A DNA stretch of 40,126 bases. It comes from JBFWNG01 sp050251195 (GTDB taxonomy: Bacteria; Bdellovibrionota_B; Oligoflexia; Oligoflexales; Oligoflexaceae). Below, piece after piece: positions 33,558 to 40,126 of this stretch (position 1 is its first letter; each line of letters starts with the position of its first letter). The stretch lies in contig JBFWNG010000022.1 in assembly GCA_050251195.1 (NCBI GenBank), positions 1 to 40,126 on the forward strand, given 5' to 3'. A program made the translations under genes and the position numbers. Below the pieces are notes generated by a model, which searched no databases, was not told the DNA's origin, and worked only from the letters and a program-made list of their open reading frames with translations.

Positions 33558-34781
33558 TTACAAATACCCTACCGGAATAGCGTCCACGCCTTTTGAAAGT
33601 GGCAGCAATGCACTGGTAAAGCACAACACACCGCCGTGACCGATTGGCATGCCCAGCTTGTCGAGCATGTCAAAACCCTTAAACTTCATGTTCTGAATAG
33701 ACGCCGTTTTCTTGATCTCAATCGGGTAAAGCGTGCCATTTTCTTCAATCAGTACATCAATTTCCTGCATATCCCTGTCACGATAAAAATAGATCCGGGG
33801 CGTGCGGCCATGATGCAGGTAGGATTTGATAATTTCAGAAACCACCCATGTTTCCAGCATTGCGCCAGCCATAGCGCCACGTTCCAACACATCCGCATTC
33901 AACCACCCGGTCAGGTATGAAGCCAGGCCCGTATCCATGAAATACAACTTGGGCGTTTTAACCAATCGCTTTGTGCGGTTATTAAAATACGGTTGAAGCA
34001 GTGTCACAATACCGGAGGCATGCAAGACATTCAGCCATGTCTTAACGGTTGGCTCGCTGACGCCGGTATCCCGCGCCATATCGGCATAGTTAATCAGTTG
34101 CCCGGTTCGGGCCGCAGCAATCTGCATGAACTTGTGAAAGGCGGCGGTATCGTTAATATCCAGGTATTCCCGGACATCGCGCTGAATATAAGTGGACACG
34201 TATGAGCTATAAAACCGTTCCCAGTTCTTGCCGTCTTGCGTCACCACATCCGGGTAAGAACCGCGCCAGATAATATGATAAGCATCCATTAAGCCGAGTG
34301 GCTTTGCTTTCTTGCGAGGTTTGAGCAAGTCCGGTGTCGGCAGAAAAGGCGGATCATTGGGACGGCCTTGTTCCTCAGCCAGTGAAATGCCTTGCAAATT
34401 CAGGATGGCCACCCGTCCCGCCAGTGATTCGGTTACATTTTTCATCATTTCAAATTGCTGGGAACCCGTCAGCCAGAACATGCCGGGCTTTTTTTCCTTG
34501 TCAACGACCATCTTGATATAAGGAAACAAGTCCGGCACATATTGCACTTCGTCAATCAATACAGGCAAGCTCAAACGTTCCAGAAAGCCAGCGGGATCTT
34601 GCTGAGCAGAAAGCCGGACTCCCAAATCATCCAGCGTGACGTAGGAACGAGCTGTTTTCTGTACCGCCTGCAATAAGGTGGTCTTGCCAACCTGCCTTGG
34701 CCCAGTCAGCAACAGCACCTTGAAGCTATCACTGGTTTCTTTAATCGTTTTTGTTAATGTGCGTTCAATCGTTAAAGTCAT
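33558..34781 (-). CDS. AAA ATPase with DUF4143
   Basis: 407 residues. Walker A GPRQVGKTTLL near 27-37, Walker B PVLIDEVQYVPDLF near 75, sensor LTGSQQFEMM, then the DUF4143 region (RRDVREYLDINDTAAFHKFMQ..., TLLQPYFNN) and a C-terminal nuclease-like fold (IYFYRDRDMQEIDVLIEENGTLYPIEIKK). These proteins are common in mobile and defence loci; their task is unresolved. The start codon lies in a 12-bp inverted repeat. Directly followed by the giant nuclease gene. It could be the ATP-driven partner of that protein or an independent, autoregulated gene. Confidence 0.88.
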   Translation of the reverse strand: MTLTIERTLTKTIKETSDSFKVLLLTGPRQVGKTTLLQAVQKTARSYVTLDDLGVRLSAQQDPAGFLERLSLPVLIDEVQYVPDLFPYIKMVVDKEKKPGMFWLTGSQQFEMMKNVTESLAGRVAILNLQGISLAEEQGRPNDPPFLPTPDLLKPRKKAKPLGLMDAYHIIWRGSYPDVVTQDGKNWERFYSSYVSTYIQRDVREYLDINDTAAFHKFMQIAAARTGQLINYADMARDTGVSEPTVKTWLNVLHASGIVTLLQPYFNNRTKRLVKTPKLYFMDTGLASYLTGWLNADVLERGAMAGAMLETWVVSEIIKSYLHHGRTPRIYFYRDRDMQEIDVLIEENGTLYPIEIKKTASIQNMKFKGFDMLDKLGMPIGHGGVLCFTSALLPLSKGVDAIPVGYL

Positions 34782-34819
34782 ATCGGCTAATCCAAACTAA
34801 AATTTTAGATTAGCCGATA
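34781..34819 (-). promoter_or_regulatory. 12-bp inverted repeat over the DUF4143 gene start
   Basis: TATCGGCTAATC and GATTAGCCGATA are perfect inverted repeats separated by 15 bp. The left arm ends at the start codon and the spacer holds a -10-like TAAAAT (minus strand, within CTAAAATTTTAG). This placement suggests a repressor site, perhaps for self-control of the operon. Confidence 0.6.
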
Positions 34820-34900
34820 ATCGTCCTAAAAGCAAGAGAAACTTTTCCTCTAAATTCAGTGCCCCTTTGGGCGCTAACCCACCACACCACCCGCCACGAG

Positions 34901-34932
34901 AAGGCCCTGTGAGTACCCCTCACGGGGCCTTT
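34901..34932 (+). terminator. strong hairpin, probable terminator
   Basis: AAGGCCCTGTGA pairs with TCACGGGGCCTT (one G-U) around GTACCCC, followed by a short T-rich stretch. No plus-strand gene lies upstream within the element's visible genes, so it may be left over from previous sequence. Confidence 0.55.
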
Positions 34933-35026
34933 GTCTTGCCTGGCTCCCTGCGGGGAACAACCGGCGGAGATTAGTGAAACAGGTGATGTGGCCATTATCC
35001 CACCTCATAAAACGGAGATCTTGGCT

Positions 35027-35056
35027 ATGTCTAATTCCACTCACCCCACTCTATGA
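35027..35056 (+). CDS. 9-residue leader peptide candidate
   Basis: ATG TCT AAT ... TGA encodes MSNSTHPTL. GGAG lies 10 bp upstream. Its stop is one base before a strong terminator hairpin. Short frame plus terminator resembles a leader-attenuator, but no regulated gene follows within 180 bp except the HD gene. Confidence 0.3.
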   Translation: MSNSTHPTL

Positions 35057-35057
35057 A

Positions 35058-35093
35058 GGAGGTTACCGGTCTTTCCGGTGACCTCCTGTTTTT
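35058..35093 (+). terminator. rho-independent terminator
   Basis: GGAGGTTACCGG-TCTTT-CCGGTGACCTCC, a 12-bp stem with one G-U pair, followed by TGTTTTT. It is a textbook terminator on the plus strand, directly after the 9-codon frame. The remaining gene-free sequence to 35274 shows only a small dyad (TCTAC-N7-GTAGA at 35104-35120). Confidence 0.85.
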
Positions 35094-35274
35094 CCGAAGT
35101 GTCTCTACGTATGTCGTAGACAAGAGAGCGGATAAAGCCTCAGGGCTTAAAGTAAGCTACTACAATTTAGAATAATACCCCTGGAAGGCAATCTTTACTA
35201 GACTTCTGGGGCGAGCTGTCCGATAATTAATACCAATAGTAATGAGTTTTATATACTAAACAAATGGGTGAAGA

Positions 35275-36606
35275 ATGAGCGGTTGGCCTGTCAATATCAG
35301 AGATCCTGTCCATAACATTATTTCCTTTGAGGATAATGCCTTGGATAGGCTGCTATTGGCCTTGATTAACACCAAAGAATTTCAAAGGTTACGAAGGATT
35401 AAGCAGCTTGGAATGAGTGAACTGGTCTTTCCAGGGACGAACCATAGCCGGTTTTCACATTCAATAGGCGTTATGAATGTTGCCAGAATCTTTGTTGAAC
35501 GGCTTGAAAAAATTCTTGGAGCAGAAGCTGTGCAACAACAAAAAGATGTTTTATTGGTAGCGGCCTTGCTCCATGATGTGGGTCATGGGCCTTTTTCGCA
35601 TGCCTTTGAGAAAATTACACAGGAAAACCATGAAAACAGAAGCAGAGAAATCATTGAAGATGCTTCTACCGAAGTAAATCAAAAACTTCGTTCCTATAAT
35701 GAAGATTTCCCTAACAGACTCATTGCCTTTTTGGATGGTAACGATATCTTTTCACAAGTTATTTCAAGTCAGTTGGATGCTGATCGTTTTGATTATTTGT
35801 TGAGAGATAGTTTCTCGTCGGGCACAGAATACGGCCATTTTGACTTTGATTGGATTATTAGACATTTAAATGTGGATCAAACGCATAATAGATTTTTCTT
35901 AAGCCATAAGGCGTTTCTGGCCGCAGAAACCTATCTTTTTGCACGTTATCACATGTATAGGATCGTATATTTCCATAAGACGACACGATCCGCTGAAGTT
36001 ATGTTAAAACTTATTTTCCAGAGATATAAAGAACTTCTTGACGCTAAAGAAACTGATGAAGAGAAGAAAGCAGTCGTTCCAGAGGTATCAAGTATTGTCC
36101 TATCAGCTTTTTCAAGCAATGGCAATATGGCGCTTTCTGACTATCTGCTTCTGGATGACTATAATATTACTGATTTTTTTAAAGCCTGCCTAAATGCTCA
36201 GGATAGTGTTTTACGTGAATTGGGACAGGGCCTTCTGGATAGAAAGCTTTATAAATGTATTGATACCTCAGATGTCCAGGATCAAGCCACTATTCAAACT
36301 TTTAAACAGCAAGCTGAACAGCATATTAGCCAGTACATTACTAATAATCGATTAAATCAAGATATCTCAAAATATTTGCTTGTTAGTGACAAAGCATCGG
36401 ACACCCCCTATAAACCGTATGATCCAGATGCCGATCATCCAGCTACTCAACTATACGTTAAAGTCGCTGGTGAGGAATTAAGGGAGATTTCTCAAATTTC
36501 AGAACCCATAAAACCATTGCAAAGGAAGTATAATTTACTACGCTTTTATTTTCCCGAACGTTTACGGGAGGGATTAAAAGGCATTGCAAGTCAAACCTTG
36601 AAATAG
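35275..36606 (+). CDS. HD-domain phosphohydrolase (SAMHD1/YwfO-like)
   Basis: 443 residues. The N-terminus IRDPVHNIISFEDNALDRLL, EFQRLRRIKQLG and HSRFSHSIGVM, then LLHDVGHGPFSHAFE (HD metal site) and SSQLDADRFDYLLRDS match SAMHD1-type dNTP triphosphohydrolases and B. subtilis YwfO. Such enzymes hydrolyse dNTPs, and some relatives starve phages of nucleotides. ATG follows GGTGAAGA. The next gene, YwgA-like, is 12 bp away; the same pairing of YwfO and YwgA neighbours is known in Bacillus. Confidence 0.9.
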   Translation: MSGWPVNIRDPVHNIISFEDNALDRLLLALINTKEFQRLRRIKQLGMSELVFPGTNHSRFSHSIGVMNVARIFVERLEKILGAEAVQQQKDVLLVAALLHDVGHGPFSHAFEKITQENHENRSREIIEDASTEVNQKLRSYNEDFPNRLIAFLDGNDIFSQVISSQLDADRFDYLLRDSFSSGTEYGHFDFDWIIRHLNVDQTHNRFFLSHKAFLAAETYLFARYHMYRIVYFHKTTRSAEVMLKLIFQRYKELLDAKETDEEKKAVVPEVSSIVLSAFSSNGNMALSDYLLLDDYNITDFFKACLNAQDSVLRELGQGLLDRKLYKCIDTSDVQDQATIQTFKQQAEQHISQYITNNRLNQDISKYLLVSDKASDTPYKPYDPDADHPATQLYVKVAGEELREISQISEPIKPLQRKYNLLRFYFPERLREGLKGIASQTLK

Positions 36607-36618
36607 GAGGTATCAACA

Positions 36619-37119
36619 ATGAAAGATGATTATAATTACTTGGTAGGTATCATTGCTGCTCATAGTAATCATAAGGTTCCTGGTCGTTTAAGACTACAGA
36701 AAACTGTTAAATTATTACAAAGTCTGAATTTTCCGACGAGCTATAACTTCTCTATTCACTTTTATGGCCCTTATAGCGAGGATCTCCAGTCGGATATTGG
36801 TCTCTTGGAATGCCTGGGTTTGATAAAAGAGCATGAAACAACAAATGCTTATGGTTCTTCCAGCTATGTATTTGAAGCAGAGCCAAGCTGTGCTTCAGAA
36901 GATATGTCAGGATTCAAAAAATATATCGAAATCATGGAAAAAGCTCCTACTGATGCACTAGAGTTAGCAGCAACATATGTGGCTTACAAAGAGATGGGCT
37001 TAGAGCATCAATCGGCTCTTGAGAGTGTCAGACGAAAAAAGAAAGATAAACTTAGTAGCGAACAATCTGCCTTGAAACTGTTACAAGATTTAAGATTGCT
37101 CGAACCCTGTGTTGCCTAG
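36619..37119 (+). CDS. YwgA-like protein
   Basis: 166 residues. KVPGRLRLQKTVKLLQ, FSIHFYGPYSEDLQSDIGLLECLGLIKE match the YwgA family, related in fold to DUF4065/SocA-like regulators with winged-helix features. GGAGGTATCAACA precedes the ATG. Placed directly after the HD phosphohydrolase, it is probably its partner or regulator. Function not established. Confidence 0.75.
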   Translation: MKDDYNYLVGIIAAHSNHKVPGRLRLQKTVKLLQSLNFPTSYNFSIHFYGPYSEDLQSDIGLLECLGLIKEHETTNAYGSSSYVFEAEPSCASEDMSGFKKYIEIMEKAPTDALELAATYVAYKEMGLEHQSALESVRRKKKDKLSSEQSALKLLQDLRLLEPCVA

Positions 37120-37189
37120 TCTTTAAAAGCTTTTGGAGCCATGTTGGACTAGGTGGCTACTACCAATGAGAAAGAGCCGCTAGTTAAGG

Positions 37190-39664
37190 ATGACGGAAAT
37201 CTCTGCTACTATTAGGCTGCGTCCAACTCGGATTGGTTTTCTTGTCAGACCAACCGACATGGCTTCGATCCTCAAGATTATGCGGATTTGTACCTGTTTG
37301 TGGGGAGGAATCTATAACCCTATCATTCCTGTTTTTAAACGACCTCCTGAAGCATGGAGACCGGAGCCTCATGAGCGGGTAAAGGGACTTGCAGTTGCTA
37401 AAGGGTATATCAACTTCTTTGAGCCGGACGTATTTGTTGAAGCAGAAGAGGGGCTATTAGAAGAGTCTGGCCTCGGTGCTTTGCGAAAAGAGCACCAGCG
37501 TTGGGAGCAGGTTAAAACGCTTGATGAATTTCTCTCACCAATGCATCACGAATGGTCAGAGCCTGCGTTTGGACTAAGTATTTATGATGTGCTTAAACAC
37601 CTTTATGAAACGGAACAGCGTTTTCAGTTACGGGAAAAAAGACCTGCTGTCTTCGTCCAGCCAAAACGTAATAACGGACTGGTTGAAGCACTATTTGGCG
37701 TTTACCCGAAAGAACAGGCATCGGAATATTTTGTAAAAGGTTATCAGGAGGTCTTAAGACCTGATGAAGTTGAAGCGAATCCAAATACCTGGCTTAAAGT
37801 TTTCTCTGGTTGTGCTTATACGCCACTGCAAATGACGGATTACGAGCTTGAGATCCAGCCTGTTGGCAGGAATGATTTGCATATCTATGTATTTGATCCC
37901 TCAAAACCCACGGACTTAATCGATTTGTGGAATCTACGCATTGAAGAAGAACGGCTTGTTCCTGTCCCGGTTGAGTGGCTGGAAGCCCTTACAGAGCATT
38001 TGTGCAAACTGATTAACGATGAATACCGGCCTATCAGAGGAAACCCGTATGGCACAATGCATCATTCCTTTATTGAATTTGGTAGATCTATTGGCAAAGA
38101 GCATGCTCAGGAATTAATTGGGCCATTTCTGAATAAAGTTCCTAAAGAAGCATTTTGGACACATTCCCGAAGTCGAATCTGGGTAAAACATGTTGATGAC
38201 CGCATACATCGAAATCAAAGATTGCTTGTAACGGCCAAAGAGCGAAAATCAAACCTCGTCATCAACAAAGAAGATCAGGAGTTACGAGGAAGTTTTGAAA
38301 CACTTGCACCTGAGTTTGCTTTTCAATATGAAGGAGACGAAAACCGTTGGGTCAATGCCGTTACATTTTCATTTTTAGATCAAGAGAAGGCGGCAACGGT
38401 ATTTCCTTTCAATAATTTTGACAGAAGCTGGCCTCTCTTCAGAGGCTTAGGGGATCATGCAATTGTAAACAGCGAAGGCTGGGTGTTTGGGCAGAAGTTT
38501 AAAAATTGGAATGAAAGTATAAAGCTTCTTTCCAAGGAAGAGGCTTTGTTCGGCTTTTTCAAAAAACAGGGTATTGAAGCGAAACTTTTACATCCCGGTC
38601 AAGTCGCAAAGCAAATGCTTGAACATTTGGGAGGTCTTCGGGAAGTGATTCTCCTGGCTGATCCCGAACTTCTAAAACTCCTCAACAATATGGCAGGAGG
38701 AATCCGAGTCAAGAAAAATGATGCTGAAACCGTTGAAGAGAAATTCGAGTTAAGAAGTGCACCCATTGCGGATTGGAGTAAGCTGATTCCAAAGTTAAAG
38801 AAACGATTTCTAATTCAATGGTTGGAATTAGCGGATTTTACGAAAAGAAATATCATTCGCTTAGGTTCACAGACAGAATGCCCTCATTGTCAGGCTAAGA
38901 ACTGGCATAGCTTAACTTCAGTTGATTATAGGCTCACCTGTGAACGATGTCTCAATAATTACGAGTTTCCTCAAGCTGGTCTCCGTAAGAATAATCAGAA
39001 CTGGACGTATCGGGTTGTCGGGCCATTTTCAGTTCCTGACTACGGAAGAGGAGCATACAGCACACTCTTGACTCTGCGTTTTTTCAAAACATTCGGAGGC
39101 TCTCATAATGAGATGACCTTTTCCACTGCGCTGGATCTCAAGTTCGATAATACTGATATGGAAACAGATTTTGCAGCTTTTTGGAGGGACGATAAGGTCT
39201 ATGGCTTTCAAGAATCCCCCGTTTTAGTTATTGGCGAAACAAAGTCGTTTGGAGAGGGGGAGCTTATCAAGGCCAAAGATCTTACCCAACTTAAAAAGTT
39301 AGGCACAAAATTCCCCGGAGCGGTCATTGTTATTTCTGTCTTACGAAATGACTTTACCCCGTTAGAAAAGGAATTACTGTCTTCTTTTGTAAAATGGTGC
39401 AGAAGATTGGACGAGTCTGGCCAACCCACCAACCCGGTAATCTTATTAACGGGTCATGAGTTGTTTACAGACTATCTAAAGACCGCTTGGGAGAAGCTAG
39501 GGAAACCTCACAGTGATTTTAGCGAGTTAGACCACTTGAGAAACCTATATAGCTTGGCTGACGCGACACAACAAATCTATCTTTCCCTTCCCTCGTTCGA
39601 TCAGTGGCGTACAGATGATTGGAAAAAGCGTGTAGCTAGAAAGAAAGCTTTAGCTAAACGTTAA
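37190..39664 (+). CDS. large protein with zinc ribbon and C-terminal PD-(D/E)XK-like region
   Basis: 824 residues of an unnamed family. The N-terminus (TIRLRPTRIGFLVRPTD) is followed by a long mixed region. A zinc ribbon C-P-H-C ... C-E-R-C lies near residues 564-587. Near 665-690, METDFAAFWRD then PVLVIGETKSFGEG fits a nuclease core (D ... ExK). Start ATG 37190 follows AAGG closely; it comes 71 bp after the YwgA-like gene in the same direction. The combination suggests a DNA- or RNA-cutting defence protein working with the HD and YwgA-like proteins. I do not recognise a named system. Confidence 0.7.
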   Translation: MTEISATIRLRPTRIGFLVRPTDMASILKIMRICTCLWGGIYNPIIPVFKRPPEAWRPEPHERVKGLAVAKGYINFFEPDVFVEAEEGLLEESGLGALRKEHQRWEQVKTLDEFLSPMHHEWSEPAFGLSIYDVLKHLYETEQRFQLREKRPAVFVQPKRNNGLVEALFGVYPKEQASEYFVKGYQEVLRPDEVEANPNTWLKVFSGCAYTPLQMTDYELEIQPVGRNDLHIYVFDPSKPTDLIDLWNLRIEEERLVPVPVEWLEALTEHLCKLINDEYRPIRGNPYGTMHHSFIEFGRSIGKEHAQELIGPFLNKVPKEAFWTHSRSRIWVKHVDDRIHRNQRLLVTAKERKSNLVINKEDQELRGSFETLAPEFAFQYEGDENRWVNAVTFSFLDQEKAATVFPFNNFDRSWPLFRGLGDHAIVNSEGWVFGQKFKNWNESIKLLSKEEALFGFFKKQGIEAKLLHPGQVAKQMLEHLGGLREVILLADPELLKLLNNMAGGIRVKKNDAETVEEKFELRSAPIADWSKLIPKLKKRFLIQWLELADFTKRNIIRLGSQTECPHCQAKNWHSLTSVDYRLTCERCLNNYEFPQAGLRKNNQNWTYRVVGPFSVPDYGRGAYSTLLTLRFFKTFGGSHNEMTFSTALDLKFDNTDMETDFAAFWRDDKVYGFQESPVLVIGETKSFGEGELIKAKDLTQLKKLGTKFPGAVIVISVLRNDFTPLEKELLSSFVKWCRRLDESGQPTNPVILLTGHELFTDYLKTAWEKLGKPHSDFSELDHLRNLYSLADATQQIYLSLPSFDQWRTDDWKKRVARKKALAKR

Positions 39665-39779
39665 AACCCTAGGAGTTAAGGGCTTTTATAGAGCTTTTGG
39701 GTGCCTGAAACAAATAGAACCTGATATTGACCATGCCTGATGGACGTTTAATGCTTCGCCCATCTGTTTTTTTCAAAAC

Positions 39780-39839
39780 TGTGGAGTCCTAAAAACGAAA
39801 AAAGCCCTATTTACGAGGCTTTTCGTTTCAAAGTGTGGA
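39780..39839 (+). repeat. right arm-type repeats, outer pair (TGTGGA)
   Basis: TGTGGA at 39780-39785 and 39834-39839, each followed by G (TGTGGAG). Same orientation as the left-end copies. They lie on either side of the terminator hairpin. Confidence 0.45.
39793..39828 (+). terminator. bidirectional hairpin terminator
   Basis: AAACGAAAAAAGCC pairs with GGCTTTTCGTTT around CTATTTACGA. A-rich on one side and T-rich on the other. It ends transcription of the 37190 gene and is flanked by two TGTGGA repeats (39780 and 39834). Confidence 0.65.
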
Positions 39840-39865
39840 GTTCGTTTTGGTTGTTTTTAGTTGAA

Positions 39866-39940
39866 TGGTGGGCGCAGTAGGACTTGAACCTACGACTTCC
39901 ACCGTGTGAAGGTGGCACTCTACCGCTGAGTTATGCGCCC
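39866..39940 (-). tRNA. tRNA-Val (anticodon CAC)
   Basis: Minus strand: acceptor GGGCGCA/TGCGCCC, D arm ACTC/GAGT, anticodon stem CCACC/GGTGG with loop TTCACAC (anticodon CAC, reads GUG), T arm GTAGG-TTCAAGT-CCTAC, discriminator A and encoded CCA. All arms pair, so it should be functional. On the plus strand the anticodon loop region reads CGTGTGAA, the same eight bases that bound the window. It lies 179 bp inside the right end repeat. Confidence 0.96.
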
Positions 39941-39977
39941 TTACTGGATTTTAGACCTTTTTTATCCTTCTTATCAT

Positions 39978-39996
39978 ACTGTGGAAAAACTGTGGA
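39978..39996 (+). repeat. right arm-type repeat, inner pair identical to the left end
   Basis: ACTGTGGAAAAACTGTGGA, an exact 19-bp copy of 119-137, same orientation. The two TGTGGA units are 11 bp apart. About 120 bp from the right boundary, as the left copy is about 120 bp from the left boundary. Confidence 0.7.
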
Positions 39997-40118
39997 GTCA
40001 CCCCTAGATTTTTCATTTTACTTGGGTCATGATGGGGAAGTCAGTGTTAGCTGAAACCCTTTCCTGACTTTGTTTTAAGACTCCTTTGATTTGCACCGCT
40101 TGGGGTCATGGCATCATA

Positions 40119-40126
40119 CGTGTGAA
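40119..40126. other. right end direct repeat (attR-like core)
   Basis: CGTGTGAA, identical to 1-8. Preceded by GCATCAT-A, the left half of the reconstructed inverted core site. The 122 bp before it hold no gene; they contain an AAGTCAG...CTGACTT dyad and two similar stretches (CTTGGGTCATGATGG, CTTGGGGTCATGGCATCAT). Confidence 0.6.

Noticed and set aside
1..40126. End repeat as a simple assembly overlap of a circular contig
   Set aside because: Eight bases is shorter than usual assembly overlaps, and the inverted arms around it fit a recombination site; still not excluded.
1..40126. CRISPR array, rRNA, insertion sequence, conjugation or phage structural genes
   Set aside because: I found no regularly spaced repeats of CRISPR type, no transposase, relaxase, secretion, capsid or terminase gene.

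Overview
The window reads as one integrative mobile element of a bacterium. It is bounded by an 8-bp direct repeat (CGTGTGAA at 1-8 and 40119-40126). Joining the two ends recreates a tyrosine-recombinase crossover site: CGTGTGAA flanked by the inverted arms GCATCAT and ATGATGC. Two tyrosine recombinases sit at the left end. TGTGGA arm-type repeats lie near both ends, and an intact tRNA-Val(CAC) lies near the right end. I see no phage structural genes, relaxase, type IV secretion genes or conventional replication initiator. Most genes use AGGAG-type ribosome binding sites, and the base composition is moderate. The tRNA has an encoded CCA end. I cannot name the host; a tRNA-Val with a CAC anticodon is not typical of E. 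coli-like genomes.

Layout. 1-2.1 kb: an integrase with an N-terminal excisionase-like helix-turn-helix, facing a paralogous integrase. 2.2-4.8 kb: a frameshifted membrane protein, a metallo-beta-lactamase-fold protein and a metallophosphoesterase. 4.75-6.4 kb: AbiE toxin-antitoxin pair. 6.5-15.6 kb: a minus-strand defence operon, rmuC - KTSC - type III mod - type III res - OLD-like ATPase/TOPRIM. 15.7-18.6 kb: winged-helix protein and HEPN-type proteins. 18.65-23.0 kb: arsenic operon arsR-arsC-arsI-CDF-acr3-doxX-tauE. 23.1-30.3 kb: the element's information-processing core. 30.4-34.8 kb: a PD-(D/E)XK giant protein with a DUF4143 ATPase. 35.3-39.7 kb: an HD phosphohydrolase, a YwgA-like protein and a zinc-ribbon/nuclease protein, probably another defence module.

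The most striking part is 23.1-30.3 kb. It encodes a complete T7-like single-subunit RNA polymerase with all catalytic residues, a DnaN-like sliding clamp, an ArdC antirestriction protein and small accessory proteins. Around these genes I find a repeated 31-bp element: palindrome TCAGATTCTGA, exactly 16 bp, then GGAG. Its last part reads CTNTA-GGAG, which matches the -5 to +2 core of T7-family promoters (CTATA-GG). Three copies lie in tandem upstream of the polymerase gene. One lies at about 30.0 kb inside a 53-bp near-perfect palindrome, so that two promoters diverge from one shared palindrome. This looks like a self-contained transcription system, the polymerase plus its own promoter set, on an integrative element rather than in a phage. 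By analogy with T7 it might also prime replication, with the element's clamp helping to recruit the host polymerase.

How it may work together (inference): the integrases move the element. The ardC-dnaN operon, under a sigma70-like promoter with paired operators, would act early after entry, and the polymerase amplifies its own expression and that of flanking RNAs. The cargo (type III RM, AbiE, HEPN, HD/nuclease modules and ars genes) benefits the host.
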